Origin: JANQJA01 sp040880285
GTDB lineage: Bacteria; Pseudomonadota; Gammaproteobacteria; Pseudomonadales; Azotimanducaceae
Assembly (NCBI GenBank): GCA_040880285.1
Contig: JBBDIT010000046.1
Coordinates: 1 to 22,493, forward strand
DNA: 22,493 bases
Reading direction: 5' to 3'
The notes beneath the pieces were generated by a model, which was given only the letters and a program-made list of their open reading frames with translations, made no database searches and was not told the origin of the DNA. Both the position numbers and the translations under genes were made by a program. Of this stretch, positions 6,371-13,956 are shown in pieces (within the stretch, counting starts at the first letter, position 1; each line of letters starts with the position of its first letter).

Positions 6371-7774
6371 CTAGGCAAGCGTCCTGATCTGAATGGCCTC
6401 GATACCCGATCCGGCCAGCACATCGGAAATCACCACAACCTTGTCACCCGCTTGTAGACCCACACGAGATTTCAGGACATTGAATGCTGTGTTCAGGGTC
6501 TTCTCGGGATCGTTGCTGAACGCCGTTCGAAAAGGCGACAGGTTTCGGTTCAGCATGAGTCGGCGACGGGTCTGGCTGTCATTGGTAAACGCGAAAATTC
6601 GAGTGTGTTGAGGATGACAGTTAGTAACATAGTCCGCCATGTAGCCACGTCGCGTAATCACGACTATACCGCTCGCCTTCAGCGATTCCGCCAGATTAAC
6701 GGCCGTTAATGCCAGGTGCTGCTTTTCGTCCTTGAGATGCAGGTTCTTGGTAAACTCGAGCCCCTTGATGGACTCTGTCGCCTCGGCGATTTCTACCAAT
6801 TGCTCAACACAACGTACCGGATACTTTCCAATCGTCGTTTCACCGGAGAGCATAACTGCATCCACTTCTTCATACACAGCGTTTGCAACGTCAGTCACTT
6901 CCGCACGAGTTGGAATCGGGTTCACGATCATAGACTCAAGCAGGTGAGTCGCAACAATCACGCGCTTGCCATGCTCGGCGCACTTTTGCGCGATACGCCT
7001 TTGCACATTGGGTAATTCTGCGACGTTAATTTCTACGCCCAGGTCACCACGCGCTACCATGATGCCGTCTGACTCCTCAATGATTTCTTCCAGATTCTGG
7101 ACGCCAAGCTGATCCTCGATTTTCGCGATGATCTTGATCTTGCCCGCCTTATCACCCATCAATGCCTTGAGCTCGCGGATGTCCGCCGCTTCCCGCACAA
7201 ATGAGAGGGCAATAAAATCCACCTGCTGTTCCAGCGCGAACAGGATATCAGCACGATCTTTTTTGGTAATCGCCGGCAGATTGACGCGTATGCCAGGCAG
7301 GTTTACGTGACGTTTACTTTTAAGGATGCCACCGTCGATTACCTTGCACTTCATAATGCCATCGTCCTGTTTGTCCAGGACTTCAAGATTGATAATACCG
7401 TTGTCAACGGTAATACGGTCACCGACACCGACGGCCTCGATCAGGTCATCATAGTGAATGTGAAACGACGATGACTCCACATCCACCTGGTCCCGTACCG
7501 TAATTGAAATGATAGAGCCATTTTTAAGTTCGAGTTCGTTGGCAAGATCGCCGGTGCGGATTTCCGGTCCCTGGGTGTCCATCAGCACCGCAATCGGATA
7601 AGTAATCTTGCGATTAAGCGTCTTGATTGATTTGATCACCCGGGCAGCGGTCTCGTGGTCGCCATGAGACATGTTCAACCTGACAATGTCCATGCCCGCA
7701 TTCGCCATTTTCTCCAACATGGGATATGAGCTGGTGGCCGGTCCGATTGTGCAAATAATCTTGGTCTTACGCAT
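6371..7774 (-). CDS. pyk: pyruvate kinase
   Basis: Converts phosphoenolpyruvate and ADP to pyruvate and ATP, the last step of glycolysis, in the cytoplasm. The 467-residue protein begins MRKTKIICTIGPATSS, the standard start of the family, so the longer frame reaching back to 7966 through dinB is not used. Motifs in order: VRLNMSHGD, MDTQGPEIRTG, VNLPGIRVNLPA, the active-site block KIIAKIEDQLG with catalytic Lys, SDGIMVARGDLGVEI, PTRAEVTDVANAV, VMLSGETTIGKYPV, and a C-terminal regulatory domain from about residue 345. A Glu in the NELELKNG segment aligns by eye with muscle-enzyme Glu117, which would suggest K+ dependence. It lies 52 nt downstream of dinB; a TATCAT at 7806-7801 could be its own -10. 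No convincing ribosome site is visible. Confidence 0.96.
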   Translation of the reverse strand: MRKTKIICTIGPATSSYPMLEKMANAGMDIVRLNMSHGDHETAARVIKSIKTLNRKITYPIAVLMDTQGPEIRTGDLANELELKNGSIISITVRDQVDVESSSFHIHYDDLIEAVGVGDRITVDNGIINLEVLDKQDDGIMKCKVIDGGILKSKRHVNLPGIRVNLPAITKKDRADILFALEQQVDFIALSFVREAADIRELKALMGDKAGKIKIIAKIEDQLGVQNLEEIIEESDGIMVARGDLGVEINVAELPNVQRRIAQKCAEHGKRVIVATHLLESMIVNPIPTRAEVTDVANAVYEEVDAVMLSGETTIGKYPVRCVEQLVEIAEATESIKGLEFTKNLHLKDEKQHLALTAVNLAESLKASGIVVITRRGYMADYVTNCHPQHTRIFAFTNDSQTRRRLMLNRNLSPFRTAFSNDPEKTLNTAFNVLKSRVGLQAGDKVVVISDVLAGSGIEAIQIRTLA

Positions 7775-7826
7775 AGCGACAGTCTGTAAAAAAGGCGCTA
7801 ATGATAAACGTCGTGACAGGTCTTTA

Positions 7827-8909
7827 CTAGGGAAGGGAATCCAGGAACAGTTTGAGTTGTGGCGTGTCAAGATGGGCCTCATCGTCCCTGAAGGTGACTC
7901 CGATCCCGAGCAGTCTGATACTTTTCCCCACGCCACGTTCCCAGGCGAGCGGTATGAGTTCCTCAAACAGGGACTTATCCAGCGATCCGCTCGCGCGTTC
8001 CATAGTGGTCACTTTAAAGTCAGAGAACTTCAGTTTGACCTGCTGGTTCTTGATGGGCCTGGCACCATTTTTTTCGAGTCGCACGGTGAGTTCCTCAAAC
8101 AGCTTATCGAGGGACTCAGTAGCCGCGTTAAAATCTGGAATGTCTGTTGCAAACGTACGTTCGACGCTCAGCGACTTGCGAATCCATTGTGTCGTCAGGG
8201 GTCGATCGTCGATTCCCCAGGCTCGCTTGTAGAGTAGCTTTCCCAGGTTGCCGAATCGCCGATATAGTTCGGTTTCACCCATCTCCCTGACATCGGCGCA
8301 GGTGTGCAGGCCATGCTTTGCCAATTTGTTAACGGTGACCTTACCGACACCCGGAATTTTCTTTAGCGGCAACTGGACAACAAATTCATCGATCTTATCC
8401 GGTGTCACAACGCATTGACCATCAGGCTTATTCTCATCACTGCAGATCTTGGCCAGAAACTTGTTGGGTGCGACGCCGGCCGAGGCTGTCAGGTCCAGTT
8501 CCCGTCTTATAGCACGGCGTATGTCCTGCGCGATTAATGTAGCGCTGCCTCCCAACATTTTCACGCTGGAGACATCAAGAAAGGCTTCGTCGAGGCTGAG
8601 GGGCTCGATAATATCGGTGTAACGCCGGAAGATAGTACGAAGTTGCCGTGAGACCTCGGCGTAGTAACTCATTCGAACCGGCAGTACCTTAAGTTGCGGG
8701 CACAATCGCAGGGCATAGGCAGTCGCCATGGCTGAATGGATACCAAATTCACGAGCCTCATAATTACACGTCGAAACCACGCCGCGGCGATCTGCAGCAC
8801 CGCCAACCGCAAGAGGGTGACCTTTAAGCGACGGATCATCGCGCATCTCCACCGCGGCATAAAAGCAATCCATATCGATATGGATAATCTTCCGCTGCGG
8901 TGTATGCAT
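7827..8909 (-). CDS. dinB: DNA polymerase IV (Y-family translesion polymerase)
   Basis: A full-length 360-residue DinB, an error-prone polymerase that bypasses damaged template bases. The palm carboxylates are D12 in IIHIDMDCFYAAVE and the D/E pair in EPLSLDEAFLDVS. Y17 occupies the steric-gate position (Phe13 in E. coli). The thumb helix-hairpin-helix KKIPGVGKVTVNKLAKHG follows, then the little-finger domain. The C-terminus carries QLKLF (351-355), a match to the beta-clamp-binding pentapeptide, in place of E. coli's QLVLGL. The gene starts 10 nt after the crotonase stop and ends 52 nt before pyruvate kinase, so it probably shares a transcript with metabolic genes. I see no LexA-type CTG-N10-CAG dyad just upstream of it or of the crotonase gene. 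Confidence 0.96.
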   Translation of the reverse strand: MHTPQRKIIHIDMDCFYAAVEMRDDPSLKGHPLAVGGAADRRGVVSTCNYEAREFGIHSAMATAYALRLCPQLKVLPVRMSYYAEVSRQLRTIFRRYTDIIEPLSLDEAFLDVSSVKMLGGSATLIAQDIRRAIRRELDLTASAGVAPNKFLAKICSDENKPDGQCVVTPDKIDEFVVQLPLKKIPGVGKVTVNKLAKHGLHTCADVREMGETELYRRFGNLGKLLYKRAWGIDDRPLTTQWIRKSLSVERTFATDIPDFNAATESLDKLFEELTVRLEKNGARPIKNQQVKLKFSDFKVTTMERASGSLDKSLFEELIPLAWERGVGKSIRLLGIGVTFRDDEAHLDTPQLKLFLDSLP

Positions 8910-8919
8910 TTTTTTGAAC

Positions 8920-9750
8920 TTAACGACCTTTGAAGGTAGGTGAGCGCTTTTCTACAAAAGCCAGTGCCGCTTCCCTGTGGTCCTCGGTTAGTCCGGTTCT
9001 TGTCATATGCCAGGCCTCCAGATCGAAAACCTGGTCGAGGGTTCCGGTTTCAGATGCGTTCAGGTTCTTCTTCATGTATTCGTAGGCCACTCGTGGTCCC
9101 TGGGCGAGCCTTTCGGCCAGTGCCAGAGTACGCGTCTCAAGTTCCGCATCCGGCACAACATGGTTGACGATCCCCAGGCGGAGCGCTTCATCGGCATCAA
9201 TCCGATCCGCGGTAAAGAATAACTCCCGGGCCTTGGCAGTGCCCACCAGCCTTGGCAAGAAGTAGCTGCCGCCGAAATCTCCGGAGAATCCAACATTGGC
9301 AAATGCGGTGGTCATTCGCGTCGTATCAGAGGCCATACGGATATCACAGGCAAGGGCCATCGAAAGTCCGGCACCGGCGGCCGGGCCCCGCATCATGGCG
9401 ATCGTGGGCTTGGGGCCGATGTGTAAGAGCCTGGAAATTTCCATACTGGCGCGCAGGTCATTGGCTCTCGTCTCCATCGACACCGGTGCACGCGTGTTAC
9501 CGCCTTCATTCCGGGAAGCCATGCCTTTGACATCTCCACCCGCACAAAATCCCCGACCACTGCCGGTCAGAACAATCACACCAACTTGTGGATCCGCAAA
9601 CAGGCGGGGCAGACTCGAAAGAAAGCCCTTCATCATCTGGTCCGAGAGCGCGTTCAAACTCTCGGGCCTGTTCATAGTCAGTGTCGCGATGCCATTTTCT
9701 ATCGATTCCAGCAAATGTGAGTCAGTCACCCTGGTATTCTCCCGGATCAT
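8920..9750 (-). CDS. crotonase-family enzyme, PaaG-like enoyl-CoA isomerase type
   Basis: A 276-residue crotonase that binds acyl-CoA. Oxyanion-hole elements are GFCAGGD (67-73) and GPAAGAGLSMALACDI (122-137). The two Glu residues of true hydratases are absent: S130 stands at the Glu144 position (rat numbering), and no Glu is present near Glu164. Instead D158 in FSGDFGGSYFLPRLVG matches the Asp of PaaG (IPDCGG in E. coli), and the C-terminus DHREAALAFVEKRSPTFKGR closely parallels PaaG. So double-bond or epoxide isomerisation is likelier than hydration. No other phenylacetate genes are nearby, so the substrate is open. Start: ATG at 9750 lacks a ribosome site; an in-frame GTG at 9729 has GGGAG 9 nt upstream and may be the true start. 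First gene of a probable crotonase-dinB-pyk series. Confidence 0.85.
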   Translation of the reverse strand: MIRENTRVTDSHLLESIENGIATLTMNRPESLNALSDQMMKGFLSSLPRLFADPQVGVIVLTGSGRGFCAGGDVKGMASRNEGGNTRAPVSMETRANDLRASMEISRLLHIGPKPTIAMMRGPAAGAGLSMALACDIRMASDTTRMTTAFANVGFSGDFGGSYFLPRLVGTAKARELFFTADRIDADEALRLGIVNHVVPDAELETRTLALAERLAQGPRVAYEYMKKNLNASETGTLDQVFDLEAWHMTRTGLTEDHREAALAFVEKRSPTFKGR

Positions 9751-9816
9751 CTCAGCGTAAAGTCGTCCTGCTCAAGTTTAAACCAGGGTAACGACCAACC
9801 ACCAGTGCCAGTACGA

Positions 9817-9822
9817 TATACT
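9817..9822 (+). promoter_or_regulatory. -10 box implying a leaderless transcript
   Basis: TATACT ends 4 nt before tandem ATGs at 9827 and 9830, so transcription would start at or about the start codon. No Shine-Dalgarno sequence precedes the ATGs. No clear -35 is present at 17 nt, so this remains a candidate. Confidence 0.3.
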
Positions 9823-9826
9823 GCAG

Positions 9827-10195
9827 ATGATGAATATCGACGAAATTCGCCAGAAATTTACGCCCGCTGTACAGGAAATCATCGATCAATGTCGATTAAC
9901 CGAAGATTTTGTCGACAAGGACCTGTTTCGAGTCTACATCGCGACGATCTGGGGCAATGCGGTATTGGAACCGGAAAAGAGCGGGCTCGCTGAGTCAGAA
10001 CTGAGCCTGCTGCATGATTTCCTGAATGAGGAAATCGAATCAATACTCGGAAAGGGTCAATCGATCACGCGTTGCTACGAGTATCTCGTTAGCAAGGAAG
10101 GTGAGGATGCGATGACCCGGTTACAAGTCGGCAGCCAGCACCGGGAATTTGTGTTTTATTTCGCCCGACTCATTCTTGGGCAGGCGAACGGGTAA
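9827..10195 (+). CDS. uncharacterised 122-residue helical protein
   Basis: I do not recognise this family. The protein is acidic, appears mostly alpha-helical, and has no signal peptide, membrane segment, Cys cluster or known motif. Notable stretches are DEIRQKFTPAVQEIIDQCRL at the N-terminus, a central FRVYIATIWGNAVLEPE, and FVFYFARLILG near the C-terminus. Two consecutive ATGs (9827, 9830) are possible starts; neither has a ribosome site. It has codon use like the neighbours and a full-length open frame in the only stretch between the crotonase and the symporter. Its last 26 bp overlap the 3' end of the opposing symporter gene. It stands alone on its strand, so context gives no function. 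It could be a genuine lineage-specific gene. Confidence 0.65.
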   Translation: MMNIDEIRQKFTPAVQEIIDQCRLTEDFVDKDLFRVYIATIWGNAVLEPEKSGLAESELSLLHDFLNEEIESILGKGQSITRCYEYLVSKEGEDAMTRLQVGSQHREFVFYFARLILGQANG

Positions 10196-11510
10196 ATCGT
10201 TCAACTACCAGGGCGCCCACCAGGTCACCCTCTACATTGACTGCGGTACGAATGGTATCCAGCGGCCGCTCGATCACCAACAGGATTGCGATTGCCTCAA
10301 GCGGGATGCCCACCGCAAGCAGCACCATCTGCATTCCGGCCATGGACGCTGAAGGCATTCCCGGTGCACCGATAGAGGCAACCATGGCCATCAGGAACAC
10401 AGTAATCGTTGCAACGGTGGTTAGTTCCACTCCAAACAAATAGGCCAGGAATATAGCCGCGATGGCTTCAAACAACGCGGTGCCATCCATATTCATGGTT
10501 GCGCCCAGAGGCAGGACAAAACTTGCCACACTGTTGCTGACCTTAAGGTCGTCCTCGCAAGCTTGCATGGAAACCGGAAGGGTTGCGGCACTCGAAGAAG
10601 TACTGAATGCGACAATCAGCGGTCTTGATATCTGGGTAAACAACGCAATCGGCGATCGGCCACCCAATACCCAGGCAATGAGCGGCAATACCAACAGCCC
10701 GTGCACGAGGGTCATACCCACCACCACCAGGCCAAATTGCAACAATTGCGTCAGGACAGATTCAGATTGCCCGTCCCCGACATTGAGCCTCAGCGTGAAA
10801 TCAAACAGGATCGCAAAAATTCCGATCGGTAATATTCGAATGACCCAATGGAGTACCCGAAATATCACCTTGTTAACATGCTCGATTACCGTGTAGATGG
10901 GACTATCTTCCGGTAGCGCCAGGACGATCGCCATCCCAATCAGGATCGCGTTGGTGACGATACCGAGGATGTTGAGTTCGACCAGTGCCGTGAAAGGATT
11001 GGTAAATGCCATCCCGAGTAGCTGCGTGATGACCCTGACAATCGAATCATCACCCGGATTGATCATACTGGCCGGGCCAGGGCCCTGGGCGAGTTCCGGT
11101 GCCGGTGGATAGTTAGTCCAGGGATGGATCAGGAATACGGCTACAAGTGCCAACATGATCGCGATTGATGTCGTGCCGAGGTAATAAAGTACAGTGACCC
11201 CGCCGAGCCGCCTGAGGCGAACCACATTACCAATACTGATGATGCCACCAATCAGGGAGAAGAAGATCATTGGCGCGATCAACATCTTGAGTGCCGCAAG
11301 GAAAAACGTTTTCAGTAGTGTGATGAACTCATAGGCGGCTGGAGCCGGGAATACAAGCCAGGACTCGTCAGCAAAAATTAGTGCTGAGCCCACTCCCACA
11401 AGCGCTGCGAGAAAGACCTGGAAGGTAATATTTTTAAAGATCACTTTTTCATCTACTACTTTTTGATCTACTACAAGGGAAGCGGGATCATAACAAACCA
11501 CTACCCGCAC
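10170..11510 (-). CDS. Na+-dependent glutamate/aspartate-type symporter (DAACS family)
   Basis: A 446-residue inner-membrane transporter of the GltP/DctA fold: eight helices plus two re-entrant hairpins. The serine-rich hairpin FSTSSSAATLPVSMQ and the NMDGTALFEAIAAIFLAYLFG helix are diagnostic. In the last helix, PLDTIRTAVNVEGD keeps the residues that in the archaeal homologue GltPh bind the amino group (Asp394), side-chain carboxylate (Arg397) and Asn401. DctA has Ser instead of that Asp. This favours an acidic amino acid over a C4-dicarboxylate, as inference. The GTG at 11510 is the longest start. An in-frame GTG at 11444 (VIFKNITFQ) would remove an odd 22-residue leader that includes a 15-bp tandem repeat. 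The 3' end overlaps the convergent small gene by 26 bp; the 5' end is divergent from the VWA gene. Confidence 0.9.
   Translation of the reverse strand: MRVVVCYDPASLVVDQKVVDEKVIFKNITFQVFLAALVGVGSALIFADESWLVFPAPAAYEFITLLKTFFLAALKMLIAPMIFFSLIGGIISIGNVVRLRRLGGVTVLYYLGTTSIAIMLALVAVFLIHPWTNYPPAPELAQGPGPASMINPGDDSIVRVITQLLGMAFTNPFTALVELNILGIVTNAILIGMAIVLALPEDSPIYTVIEHVNKVIFRVLHWVIRILPIGIFAILFDFTLRLNVGDGQSESVLTQLLQFGLVVVGMTLVHGLLVLPLIAWVLGGRSPIALFTQISRPLIVAFSTSSSAATLPVSMQACEDDLKVSNSVASFVLPLGATMNMDGTALFEAIAAIFLAYLFGVELTTVATITVFLMAMVASIGAPGMPSASMAGMQMVLLAVGIPLEAIAILLVIERPLDTIRTAVNVEGDLVGALVVERFTRSPAQE
11445..11474 (-). repeat. 15-bp tandem direct repeat (2 copies)
   Basis: Two adjacent 15-bp units (11445-11459 and 11460-11474) differ at one base and would encode VVDQK-VVDEK at the extreme N-terminus of the symporter. 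If the symporter begins at the downstream GTG (11444), this repeat lies in the 5' leader instead. Confidence 0.6.
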
Positions 11511-11544
11511 TGACTATCCGGCTTTAGGCGGGCCAGCGCCATGA

Positions 11545-11561
11545 ACCTGAATAATTCAGGT
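11545..11561. promoter_or_regulatory. 17-bp perfect palindrome between divergent symporter and VWA genes
   Basis: ACCTGAAT-A-ATTCAGGT: 8-bp arms around one base, in the 62-bp gap between the divergent starts at 11510 and 11573. Its position and symmetry fit a shared operator for a dimeric repressor. No regulator gene adjoins it. Confidence 0.4.
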
Positions 11562-11572
11562 AGAATGGGGCG

Positions 11573-12994
11573 ATGGAAAAGACATTGGGTGATTTCGTCG
11601 TCGCGTTGCGCAAGGCTGATTTTGAAGTTTCACCGGCAGAAACCCTTGACGCCATGAACGCCTTGCAAATTATTGGGCTTGAGGACCGTCGATTATTGCG
11701 CGATACCCTGTCACTCGTGCTGGCAAAGACGCCAGATGAAAAAGCGATGTTCCAGGTTTGTTTCGACCGCTTCTTCTCATTTAATCAGTTTTCTCCCAGC
11801 CATAAGGGCGCATCAGTCAACACTACCGCTGCCTCTGAGGCTAGCGGGGCATGGCTGCAAACAGAAGAGGGCAGTGGAGGGGAGAATCGAAGAAACCGGC
11901 GCCGTCGTGGTAACAAGCCGGGGGCCCACCACACCTCAAAACTGGGCCACCTGCTACTTTCAGGTGATGCAGGAGAGCTCGCCGTGATCATGATGCAAGC
12001 AGCCAACGCGGTCCACCTTGGCAACATCAAGACGTTGAGGGAACGCAGCCTGTTTACTCGCCGAATTCTCATTCACATGGGGTTGGTGCAACTCGAAGAG
12101 GAAATCGATCGCCTCTCTGCCCGTGACGACCCGATGAGCCGGTCCACCGCCGACGATCTCGTCATCGCCAAACATTACGTGACCGAGCAGGTCAGGCAGT
12201 TTGTTGAAGAACAGTACTTCCTTATTGTCGACGGCAGCGGCAATCGATTCTTGAGTGATGCAGTGAGCCAGACCAAGCTCACCAATATGCAGGCTTATTA
12301 CTTCGACCACATCCGCGAGGCCGTTCGTAAGCTCGCCAACCAGTTGGCAAAAAAACACGCAAAGCGGCGCCGTATGACCAATCGCGGTCAGCTGGACGTT
12401 CGAAAAACGCTAAGAAGGAACCTGCAATATGACGGCGCCCTGTTTGATATCAAATGGAAACAGATTCGATCGCAAAGACCCAAGGTGTTCGTGCTGTGTG
12501 ACGTCAGTGGCAGCGTCAAGAATGTTTCCCGATTCCTTTTAACCTTCCTTTATAGCCTGAGCGAGGTGTTGCCACGTGTGAGGGCGTTCGCGTTTTCCAA
12601 TGACCTCGGTGAGGTATCGGAGCTGTTTGAGCGCTATGGTGTGGACGAGGCAATTGACATGAGCCTGGACGATTACGGTAAGGGGTCGACAGACTACGGA
12701 CGCGCATTCCACCGGTTCAAGGAACTGGCGTACGCGGATATTGATAACCGATCGACAGTGATCATTCTTGGGGATTCCAGGAACAATTACTTTGCACCTG
12801 GCACCGAAGCGTTGAAGCAGGTTTCCGGTAAAGCCCGGCAGGTCATCTGGCTCAATCCCGAACCAAGACAGAAATGGCGGGAAGGCGACGCGGAAATGGG
12901 ACAGTATCTGCCGTACTGTCACTACGCGGAAGTCTGTAATTCCCTGAGCGACCTTGAGAAGATGGTCAGTCGTGTATTGAGGAACGCCCAATAG
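11573..12994 (+). CDS. CoxE-type von Willebrand factor A domain protein
   Basis: A 473-residue soluble protein. The N-terminal helical region (1-75) is followed by a low-complexity basic linker (about 80-120, including NRRNRRRRGNK). A central helical part then leads into the CoxE-type block RGQLDVRKTLRRNLQYDG (271-288). The C-terminal VWA domain has the metal site DVSGSV (310-315), then GKGSTDYGRAFHRF (about 369-382) and VIILGDSR. VWA-CoxE proteins usually work with a MoxR AAA+ ATPase to insert metals or remodel enzyme complexes; the family name comes from CO dehydrogenase maturation. No MoxR gene or CO dehydrogenase genes occur in this window. The stop lies 8 nt before the PAS/receiver gene, so the two are surely cotranscribed. 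ATG at 11573 has a G-rich ribosome site. Confidence 0.85.
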   Translation: MEKTLGDFVVALRKADFEVSPAETLDAMNALQIIGLEDRRLLRDTLSLVLAKTPDEKAMFQVCFDRFFSFNQFSPSHKGASVNTTAASEASGAWLQTEEGSGGENRRNRRRRGNKPGAHHTSKLGHLLLSGDAGELAVIMMQAANAVHLGNIKTLRERSLFTRRILIHMGLVQLEEEIDRLSARDDPMSRSTADDLVIAKHYVTEQVRQFVEEQYFLIVDGSGNRFLSDAVSQTKLTNMQAYYFDHIREAVRKLANQLAKKHAKRRRMTNRGQLDVRKTLRRNLQYDGALFDIKWKQIRSQRPKVFVLCDVSGSVKNVSRFLLTFLYSLSEVLPRVRAFAFSNDLGEVSELFERYGVDEAIDMSLDDYGKGSTDYGRAFHRFKELAYADIDNRSTVIILGDSRNNYFAPGTEALKQVSGKARQVIWLNPEPRQKWREGDAEMGQYLPYCHYAEVCNSLSDLEKMVSRVLRNAQ

Positions 12995-13002
12995 GCCGCG
13001 TC

Positions 13003-13929
13003 ATGACGTCCGACAATAATTCATTATCTCAAGACCTGCTGGCACACGCACCCGTCGGGGTAATCCTGCTCAATGCCAATCTGGTCATCGAAAAGGTAAA
13101 TGCTACCGCCATCGAGATCCTGGGTTCAGTGCCTGGCACCAATATTATGGATCTGGTGCATCCGGATACGGCAACTGTATTCGGACAAATGTTACTAGAT
13201 CACAAACAACCCGTGGAACTCAGGCTAAAGGTGGACCTTGGTAGTAAAGTCGTCGAGGCCATGTCATTACCACCTGAAGATGAGCGCCAGGTTTTGTTCG
13301 TAACCGATATCTCGGAGAAGGTTGCGCTTGGCAGGCAGTTACGGATGTCACGCTATCCTTCAAAAAAGATCATGGGTCAATTGCGCGCTGCCAATACGAC
13401 GATGCTGGGCTACGCCGAGTTAATTGCCGTCCTGTTGGACGAAGAACCCGTCATCGCCGGTGACCGCTTGAGCGTGGTCAAGCGCTATCATAAAGAGCTT
13501 CGCAAGTCGCTGGACACCGTCGATCGGTTACTAAAGCAAGAGCGACTTGGTGGCAGGCGATCAGACCCTACAGTACCCTTGAATCACAGGCATGTGGTCA
13601 TCGTCGATGATGAGGTCGCCATTACCGAATACATTGCAGAACTGATGCGTGGTATGCGCTACCGGGTCTCACCTTTTTCAAATGCCAGTGAGGCCATTAC
13701 GTTTTGTCTCGACAACGCGAGTGACATTGATCTTGTTATTGCTGACCATAGAATGCCGCAGTTTTCGGGGCAGGAGTTGGCCGCCGCGCTGCATAACGTA
13801 CGCGCAGAAATACCGGTGATACTTTGTTCGGAACAAGACGATACTATTACCAGTGACTCGCAAACCTACCATTGTGAAAAGCCGATCGATATCAACGATC
13901 TCACCAGGATGGTCAGCGACCTTATCTAA
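13003..13929 (+). CDS. PAS - degenerate histidine-kinase helix - receiver domain protein
   Basis: A 308-residue signalling protein with three parts. A PAS-like sensor domain (about 10-105) starts LAHAPVGVILLNANLVIEKVN and ends VLFVTDISEK. A helical stretch (about 110-182) looks like a kinase dimerisation domain: QLRAANTTMLGYAELI mirrors the ELRTPLNAILGYAELL consensus, but the phosphorylatable His position is G125. There is no ATPase domain. A receiver domain (196-307) appears intact: D202-D203, phospho-acceptor D248 in IADHRMP, S276 and K293. It therefore probably cannot phosphorylate itself and must receive phosphate from another kinase, or act as a scaffold. It has no DNA-binding output domain. 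AGG 7 nt before the ATG, overlapping the VWA stop region, supports coupled translation. It ends 13 nt from the convergent sirtuin. Confidence 0.82.
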   Translation: MTSDNNSLSQDLLAHAPVGVILLNANLVIEKVNATAIEILGSVPGTNIMDLVHPDTATVFGQMLLDHKQPVELRLKVDLGSKVVEAMSLPPEDERQVLFVTDISEKVALGRQLRMSRYPSKKIMGQLRAANTTMLGYAELIAVLLDEEPVIAGDRLSVVKRYHKELRKSLDTVDRLLKQERLGGRRSDPTVPLNHRHVVIVDDEVAITEYIAELMRGMRYRVSPFSNASEAITFCLDNASDIDLVIADHRMPQFSGQELAAALHNVRAEIPVILCSEQDDTITSDSQTYHCEKPIDINDLTRMVSDLI

Positions 13930-13931
13930 TC

Positions 13932-13956
13932 CGGCGGTAAGGCTAGTCGACCGCCG
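13932..13956. terminator. GC-rich hairpin at a convergent junction, possible terminator
   Basis: CGGCGGT (13932-13938) pairs with ACCGCCG (13950-13956) around an 11-nt loop that holds the sirtuin stop codon. It sits exactly at the 3' ends of the opposing genes. No T-run follows on either strand, so intrinsic termination is unproven. Confidence 0.3.

Noticed and set aside
7775..7966. N-terminal extension of pyruvate kinase by 64 residues
   Set aside because: The extension is the antisense-frame content of dinB's 3' end; MRKTKIICTIGPA at 7774 is the standard family start.
9751..9826. LexA box controlling the crotonase-dinB series
   Set aside because: CTG and CAG occur at 9769-9787 but 13 nt apart, not the 10 of the gammaproteobacterial site, and the arms are otherwise not alike.
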